From Embiotoca jacksoni (taxonomy: Eukaryota; Chordata; Actinopteri; Embiotocidae): DNA of 64,000 bases. Of the stretch, positions 58,777 to 64,000 are shown piece by piece. Made by a program: the position numbers and the translations under genes. The first letter of the stretch is position 1, and each line of letters opens with the position of its first letter. The DNA is taken from contig JAKOON010000018.1 of assembly GCA_022577435.1 (NCBI GenBank), positions 10,362,596 through 10,426,595 on the forward strand. The letters run 5' to 3'. Below the pieces are notes generated by a model. That model was not told the DNA's origin. It worked only from the letters and a program-made list of their open reading frames with translations, and did not search any database.

Positions 58777-60519
58777 TTGTGTATTCTGTGTGAGTAGAAA
58801 TCTAAGCATTAGCACACACACAGTACTGCCTTCCTGTAAACAATTCCCCTCCTCTTACTTTGTCAGTCAACATTGTTATTTTCTAATGAACTGCATAATG
58901 AGTGAATCTACAGAGCTGCCTTGTTGCAGTCTTGAAGATCATTAAAAGGAACAAACGGATGTAAACGATAGTGCTGTTGTTGAAGGGTTGCTGATGTTGA
59001 GAATTTATTTGTGTATATGAGGAGGGGGCATTCATCCAGGATGAAAAGATGAGATGATATTTTGTCTGTTTGGCTAGCTTCTACCTCCGAAGGTGTCGAC
59101 TTCGAAAGATCTTTACACACTGGGGGCATTTTTTTGTGCTATCTATTTCCACGTCAATACATGTGTATTTTGTTTCAATATTTATTTTCACACAGAATAT
59201 AGAATATTATGCAGCAAAAAGAGACTCTTCTTTTTTTGGAAGGAGGTTATATTTTCTGATCTTTTAAGGCCTCAGCCAACCACGTCGTGTGGAAGTGGAA
59301 GGGATGTTACATCACAACTCCTAAAGATGATGTCTGTGTCTCCAGCCGCCCGGTGTTTTATGACGAAAGGAAGAAAAATGACAATGATGGCAATCTCAAA
59401 GACAAAGTATGGAGCAGCATTACTAAACAACTAGGCTAACAGTGAGATCGTGAGTAATTCACATTGTTTACTTTTGGATGTAGTAGGGTTGGTAGTTAGC
59501 AGGAAACTCTTTCACTGCAGGTTTGGATAATGTACCAAAATCTTCTTTTCTTATATCAAGTAACGAGGAGCAGGACAAGATCGTTATCAATGGATGATGA
59601 TCTGTTAAATCTTTTTTTTTTTTAACAAATGTTACACATTCCCATCGCTGGTGGTATTATTGGTTTCAGTCAGCACTTTGAATATTCTTCTGAAATATAT
59701 TTTGCATTCTTACACTGTTTCTTATTTACGTTTTGATAGTGGACCTTTAATCTAACAATGTAGTTAACAAACCGAAATGAATAGTCTGAATGAATAAAGC
59801 ATATCTGAAAAATGATAAATAAAATGTGCTAAATGAGGGGAAGGGGGGGATGTGGTAGCTAATAGTACGGAGATGTATACAAAACCATTGAGACATTGAA
59901 ATTCAGCAGACAAATAGAGAGATAAAGATGACAGAGAGAAGTGGGATTTTGGTTTTAAGTCAGGTCATATAGATTCCTCCTATACCAGAGTGCTCTCTGT
60001 TTCCTCTTTCCATATTTATTGCCTTGCTTGTTTTACCTTGGAAGCAACTTTATTGCGAGCTATAGGAGAGACTGGCCGTCTGGAGTGACTCATTTCACAA
60101 TGCTCTTGTTTTTCCAAAGCACTTTATACAGCACTTAAAGTTGTCATTTGGAGTGTGTTTTTTTCCCACCAGCACTTGATGTTCTGTCTCATTTGCAGTT
60201 TGAGGCTTCGGTTCCCATCATTCTCTCGGTGCATGTATATGCAGCCATCTGCCTACCTGCTACTCTGGCTGCCCTCCTGCTTGCCAGCCTGAACCTGCAG
60301 GCCTACCCCTCTCTTTGTCTCTCAGAATTTAGCTGCACAATAATCCATCTCTGGGGGAGGAGAAGCCTCTGATTTTGAGTGCTTTACATTGACTTGCCTA
60401 GAAATGCACTGTCTCTGTCTGAGCCTGTTTCTCACCCTTCCCTCTTATCATCAATCTCCTCATCCCTGCTTTATTTTAACATATATCTGCCCTCTATCGG
60501 TCATGCCTGTTTAGGATGG
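58777..60519. other. Non-coding DNA
   Basis: A T-run lies near 59613-59623. The segment 59265-59440 is moderately GC-rich and open for 113 codons with the preceding sequence (59093-59434), but no domain is seen. A repeat-poor segment at 60170-60360 could be regulatory. No named repeat is recognised. Confidence 0.55.
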
Positions 60520-60700
60520 ATGGGTAAATGGATTGATGGATGGATAGAGAGAGAGAGAGAGATAGAGATGGGTGGATAGATTGAGAGATATATAGGGAGA
60601 TATATCTAGATATAGAGATAGATAGAGATGCAAATGGAGATAGATAGATCATGACAGATTGAGGTATAGATGAATGGATGGATGGATAAACATATGGGAC
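60520..60700. repeat. Complex (GGAT)/(GATA)/(GA) low-complexity tract
   Basis: Interrupted GGAT, GATA and GA units on the plus strand over about 180 bp, including (GA)8 near 60546-60561. Stretches of GGATGGAT tails are common after fish LINEs, but no LINE body is seen upstream. Confidence 0.85.
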
Positions 60701-62605
60701 TATAGATATGTATGGACAGAGATAGAATAAAGAGGAATGTCAGCAGTGTGTCAGCGGTTTTGATGAGTTGATGGCAGAGCTGACACAGCATTGGGAATAT
60801 GAGGCCAGGCCTCTGCTTATCCTGCTGCCCTTTTTCCACCCATCTATCTGAACTATCCATCTATCCCTTGTCAAACTCCTTTTCTCCTTCCAAGGGCAGA
60901 AAGAGAGATGGCACAGAATCCAAGAGATTAGGTGTGATTGAGTATTCTTCAAACCGCCACAGAAAACAGCACTTCCACCATAACCTTTCACTTATTTCCC
61001 TGTCCCTGCCTCTGTATGTACACTTGTTCACCCACAGTCTCAACATTGAGTTGGTGTGTATGTATGATGTGGTAGTCGTGTCCTGAAAATTTCCTTTTAT
61101 TTGGGTTGACCATTTTTCCCCATGTAGAAATCATTTACTTAATGTTTCATTTAACAACCTATTCCAGGCTGAATGAACTTAGCTCAGCTTGGAAGTAAAT
61201 CACCTGAAACACTTCAGAAGTACTGCAGAATGACTTGTCCCAGAATGCAGAGTAGTAATTATATTATTACTCAGCATTTTGCAATATGCAAATGTTGGCC
61301 TGGAAAGAAGAACGTTTAAAAGATGCTTACTGAGAAGATGTTGGTGCTCTTATTGGAAGGAGTGGAAGTGTGCCCTCCAGTCTGATAGTTTGAGCTATTA
61401 GCTGTGAGCTTCCTAGTCTGGCAGGTCAACGGCTGTGACAAAGTGCACGCCTTGCTCTTTGATCCTCTGCTGCAGAACAGAGGTGAGTTCAGCGCGTACT
61501 GGTGCAGATAGATGCCCTACCTGCACAGCTGATCTGTCCCTCTCTGTTACATTAAATCAGGGAGAAGTTGACCTTGCTGCCCTTTTTTTTTTCTTCCAAG
61601 CATTTTCCCAATTGACAAATCTTTGTCTCCTCAGAGCCTGAGGACATGTGGTCAGTAAAAATAATAGGACACATCCAGAGAGAAATCCCCATCCTTAACC
61701 ACAATGGACGAGTCCTGAATTTAGTGCTATAAAACAAAACAAAAGTCATATTTTCTGCATTTTTAGTCTTTAAACTTTGTTGCCATTGGCTCCAAAAGTA
61801 TTGTTTGTCTTTTTTCATCAATAAAAAATAAAACATTTCTGCCAACCAATTATTTTGTCTTTAACTTTAGTTTTTAACACTACACTTAACTCGTGCAATT
61901 AAATTGAGTACTGAGAGATACATAGAGGCTGATTGGAGAGAGGACTTTTATTCAAAATAAAGAATAAGCATTGATTAGCTATTGATCATGTCATCTGCCA
62001 ATGGTGACATTTTAAACTGAGAAAGTAAATATAGATTAGAAGCTGCACATTTTGCATCTGCACCTGTCTTTTCTCATGAAATTGACAGGAAGAAGATATT
62101 TGTTTGAGTCTGAGCTTCATGAATCGGGGAGTTTTGCTGACGGAGGAGATAAAAAATGGAATCAGTAACCAATCCAAGCTGTCACACCAGGTTTTAAAGT
62201 AGTTGTCTTTGAAAGAAAAAAAAAATAATTTGGAAGAAGTTAATGTGATTATGTGTGACAGAGGGTGAAATCAAAAGCTTTTCTTGATTAAGTGGAAAAC
62301 TGAATGTGTGAAAATGAACAGCTGTTTGTTTGAGTACACCGTGTGCTGCGCGTCATTGTGGGTATCCCTATTTAGCTGTTATTCATAAAAAGTGCGAGGC
62401 TTGGAGAGATGCGAGTAGAAAGTGATCCAAATGTGGGACAGTATGATGTGTATTCTATAGGTTTACATAATGAGGGAGAGTAACCTGAACATTGTCAGTC
62501 CTCTGCAGTCACCGGACTTTATTTAGCAGCAGTTGAGAAGAAATAATTTCTCTTAACCAATATAAATAAAACCTAAAATCTGACTGAAATAAAGACAAAA
62601 TGTGT
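60701..62605. other. Non-coding DNA
   Basis: Short frames on both strands (60740-61086 and 61435-61845) have no domain. A T-run lies at 61583-61592 and A-rich text at 61819-61832. CATTTTGCAATATGCAAATG near 61274 contains an octamer ATGCAAAT. No named repeat is recognised. Confidence 0.55.
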
Positions 62606-62636
62606 AAAAAAAATAAATAAAAATAAAATAAAATTA
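62606..62636. repeat. A-rich (AAATA)n tract
   Basis: About 30 bp of A with regularly spaced T, as AAATAAATAAAAATAAAA. Confidence 0.85.
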
Positions 62637-62920
62637 TTTGATTCATACCAGGCTTGGATCATTAAATGTGGTGCTGAGAGAACAAATCCGATTTTTGACC
62701 AGCAAACATACAATCACAGGTTTTATGGTAACCGGGTTACTGCAATGCACATAAATGTCCTCGGTGATTTCCTGCCTCGGTCCAGTTTATCCCAGCTGCC
62801 TGACTTTTCTGAGTGTGTGTACAGTACGTGTGAGAGAGTCGTGTATCTCATTAATGCAATATAGAGCTATGCTGGCAGTTGCTAATAGACCAGTTTCCAT
62901 GTGTCAGTTATCTAGATGAC

Positions 62921-62925
<5 letters not shown>
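62637..62925. other. Non-coding DNA
   Basis: No gene or repeat is recognised in this short unique stretch. Confidence 0.6.

Positions 62926-62966
<41 letters not shown>
62926..62966. repeat. (TG)20 microsatellite
   Basis: Pure TG run of about 41 bp. Confidence 0.95.
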
Positions 62967-62967
<1 letters not shown>

Positions 62968-63235
62968 CATTCTGGTGATCATACTGTACTTCTATTCCTG
63001 TGTGTGATCAGTGTCACTGGGCTGCTGACCAGGAAGTAATGAAGCTTAATGGCTGTTAATGAGCACATCACCATGGCAACACACTACCTGCATGACAGTT
63101 CTGCAGAAGTTGTCTCAACACAATCACAACAATGAGAGGCAGCCACAGTAGAAATTGAAACTTATTATGTGAGTATTGTGTTTGTTGGGTGTATGTGTGG
63201 GATTTGGTGAGGGGTGTCATGAGTTACCGCTAGAT
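62967..63235. other. Non-coding DNA, first part enhancer-like
   Basis: 63000-63110 is repeat-free, with GGAAGTAATGAAGCTTAATG, GGCTGTTAATGAGCACATC and CACCATGGCAAC, the last being half of an RFX X-box. From about 63170 the text may already be the flank of the mariner pseudogene, but no terminal inverted repeat is identified. Confidence 0.45.
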
Positions 63236-63694
63236 TTAAATATGAGGTGCAATCTCCCTGGAAGTTACGTTCCATAAGCGCGTCAAGCACCATTTGCGTT
63301 TCACGCTGGAACTCCTCCACAGTGTTAAAACAAAGTGACCTTTAAGCTTGAGCTTCATTTTGGGGAACAGAAACAAGTCATAGGGAGCTAAATCCATCAA
63401 GTAGGAGTGCTGGGGAGCTACGATTGTGTTGTTGTGGGCAAGAAACTCGTGCATTTATAACGTGCTATGACTTGTCATGTTATCAGGTTGGATAACCCAG
63501 TTGCCACCATGCCACAGTTGAGGTAGTGTGCGCAGAATAACGTCCTTCATTTGCCTCAGAAAGTCACAGCGGAACTTGGCATTGGCTTGTTTTGCTCTGG
63601 GAGACATATTTATGGAGCACAACCTGCAAATGTCAAACAAAACCTGACCTGTCCCGCCTTTATCGGTCTTGGACAGTGGCGGACTGAAAATCAC
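63236..63694 (-). pseudogene. mariner (DD34D) transposase, C-terminal half, inactivated
   Basis: On the minus strand the frame 63694-63236 reads like the C-terminal half of a Tc1/mariner transposase: LFDICRL, LRQMKDVILRTLPQLWHGG and WVIQPDN, then a stop, then HEFLAHNNTIV, SYLMDLAPYDLFLFPKMKLK. The second catalytic Asp (codon 63484-63482, QPDN) and third (codon 63379-63377, APYD) are exactly 35 positions apart, the DD34D spacing of mariner. A TAA at 63457-63455 interrupts the frame, where relatives have an amino acid. At about 63325-63338 a frameshift occurs: after LKLKG the homologous reading continues in another frame, as NTVEEFQRETQMVLDALMER down to about 63240. Intact mariner proteins are about 345 aa, so only the C-terminal half is seen. 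The first catalytic Asp and the DNA-binding domain are not recognised in 63695-64000. Confidence 0.85.
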
Positions 63695-64000
63695 TCACAA
63701 CACCTCACCTGACTCATTGGTTCATTGCTGCAGGCTTTTGAAGCATTTCAAGGTTCTTCTTTGACAAACTCCTGAGTTTGATATGCGCTCTCTACCCAAG
63801 ACTCGGCCCCGTGTTGCAATCAGTAATGTGAACATTGCGGTGTTGATCAAGCGATGTATCTTGTCTTACTTACTCATGAAAAGGTTTTGCTTCCCCATTT
63901 TCCATGCACATTACTGTGCTGAGCTCCATTTGTGCACAACAGGAACAGTCTCAGACATTTTTGATCGTTGTACATCCTCTAGGAAAATATCTTAATTTGA
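63695..64000. other. Window edge, expected position of the mariner N-terminal half
   Basis: If the pseudogene at 63236-63694 were collinear with an intact element, this stretch should encode the region around the first catalytic Asp and part of the DNA-binding domain on the minus strand. Reading all three minus frames I find no convincing match and several stops. Either this part has been replaced or rearranged, or it is too decayed to read. Confidence 0.4.

Overview
The window is vertebrate nuclear DNA, most probably from a ray-finned (teleost) fish. It has long AT-rich stretches without genes, very many CA/TG-type microsatellites, and several decayed repeats whose wording matches teleost repeat families I remember: LINE 3' tails, a LINE reverse-transcriptase remnant of L2/CR1 type, a MITE bounded by TTAA, and a mariner transposase corpse. 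No database search was possible, so family names rest on recognition of motifs and remembered consensus wording. Nothing bacterial, viral or organellar was seen.

I found no coding exon I can defend. Every open frame over 60 codons is explained by simple repeats, AT-rich sequence that happens to be open, or transposon debris. There is no intact gene, no canonical tRNA or rRNA gene, and no CRISPR array. The window is therefore an intergenic stretch or part of a very large intron.

Layout. 1-5.6 kb: AT-rich unique DNA with a composite poly-C/(AC) repeat and a homeodomain-site-rich block (555-1020) that looks like a conserved non-coding element. 5.67-6.15 kb: a LINE-like 3' tail followed by the first of two copies of an unnamed interspersed repeat; its sister is at 14.05-14.34 kb. 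10.06 and 22.04 kb: two related pieces that resemble hAT ends. 15.73-16.30 kb: a long degraded copy of a common teleost repeat. 24.80-25.07 kb: the C-terminal codons and 3' tail of a LINE. 28.42-28.48 kb: a 32-bp tandem duplication that carries a DR1-like nuclear-receptor site. 36.20-36.51 kb: an antisense LINE reverse-transcriptase remnant. 42.33-42.60 kb: a degenerate local duplication. 49.56-49.80 kb: a TTAA-bounded MITE. 52.07 kb: a 15-bp duplication that makes a palindrome. 54.02-54.17 kb: a 155-bp alternating purine-pyrimidine tract. 55.60-55.78 kb: another LINE 3' end. 63.24-63.69 kb: a mariner DD34D transposase pseudogene on the minus strand.

The rest is unique non-coding DNA broken by microsatellites and by polypyrimidine or polypurine belts. 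Several blocks have the look of developmental enhancers (balanced composition, clustered ATTA/TAAT cores, little simple repeat). Whether they are conserved cannot be judged from one sequence. I see no convincing new biological system; the best leads are the small structured or duplicated motifs and the repeat pairs listed under findings.
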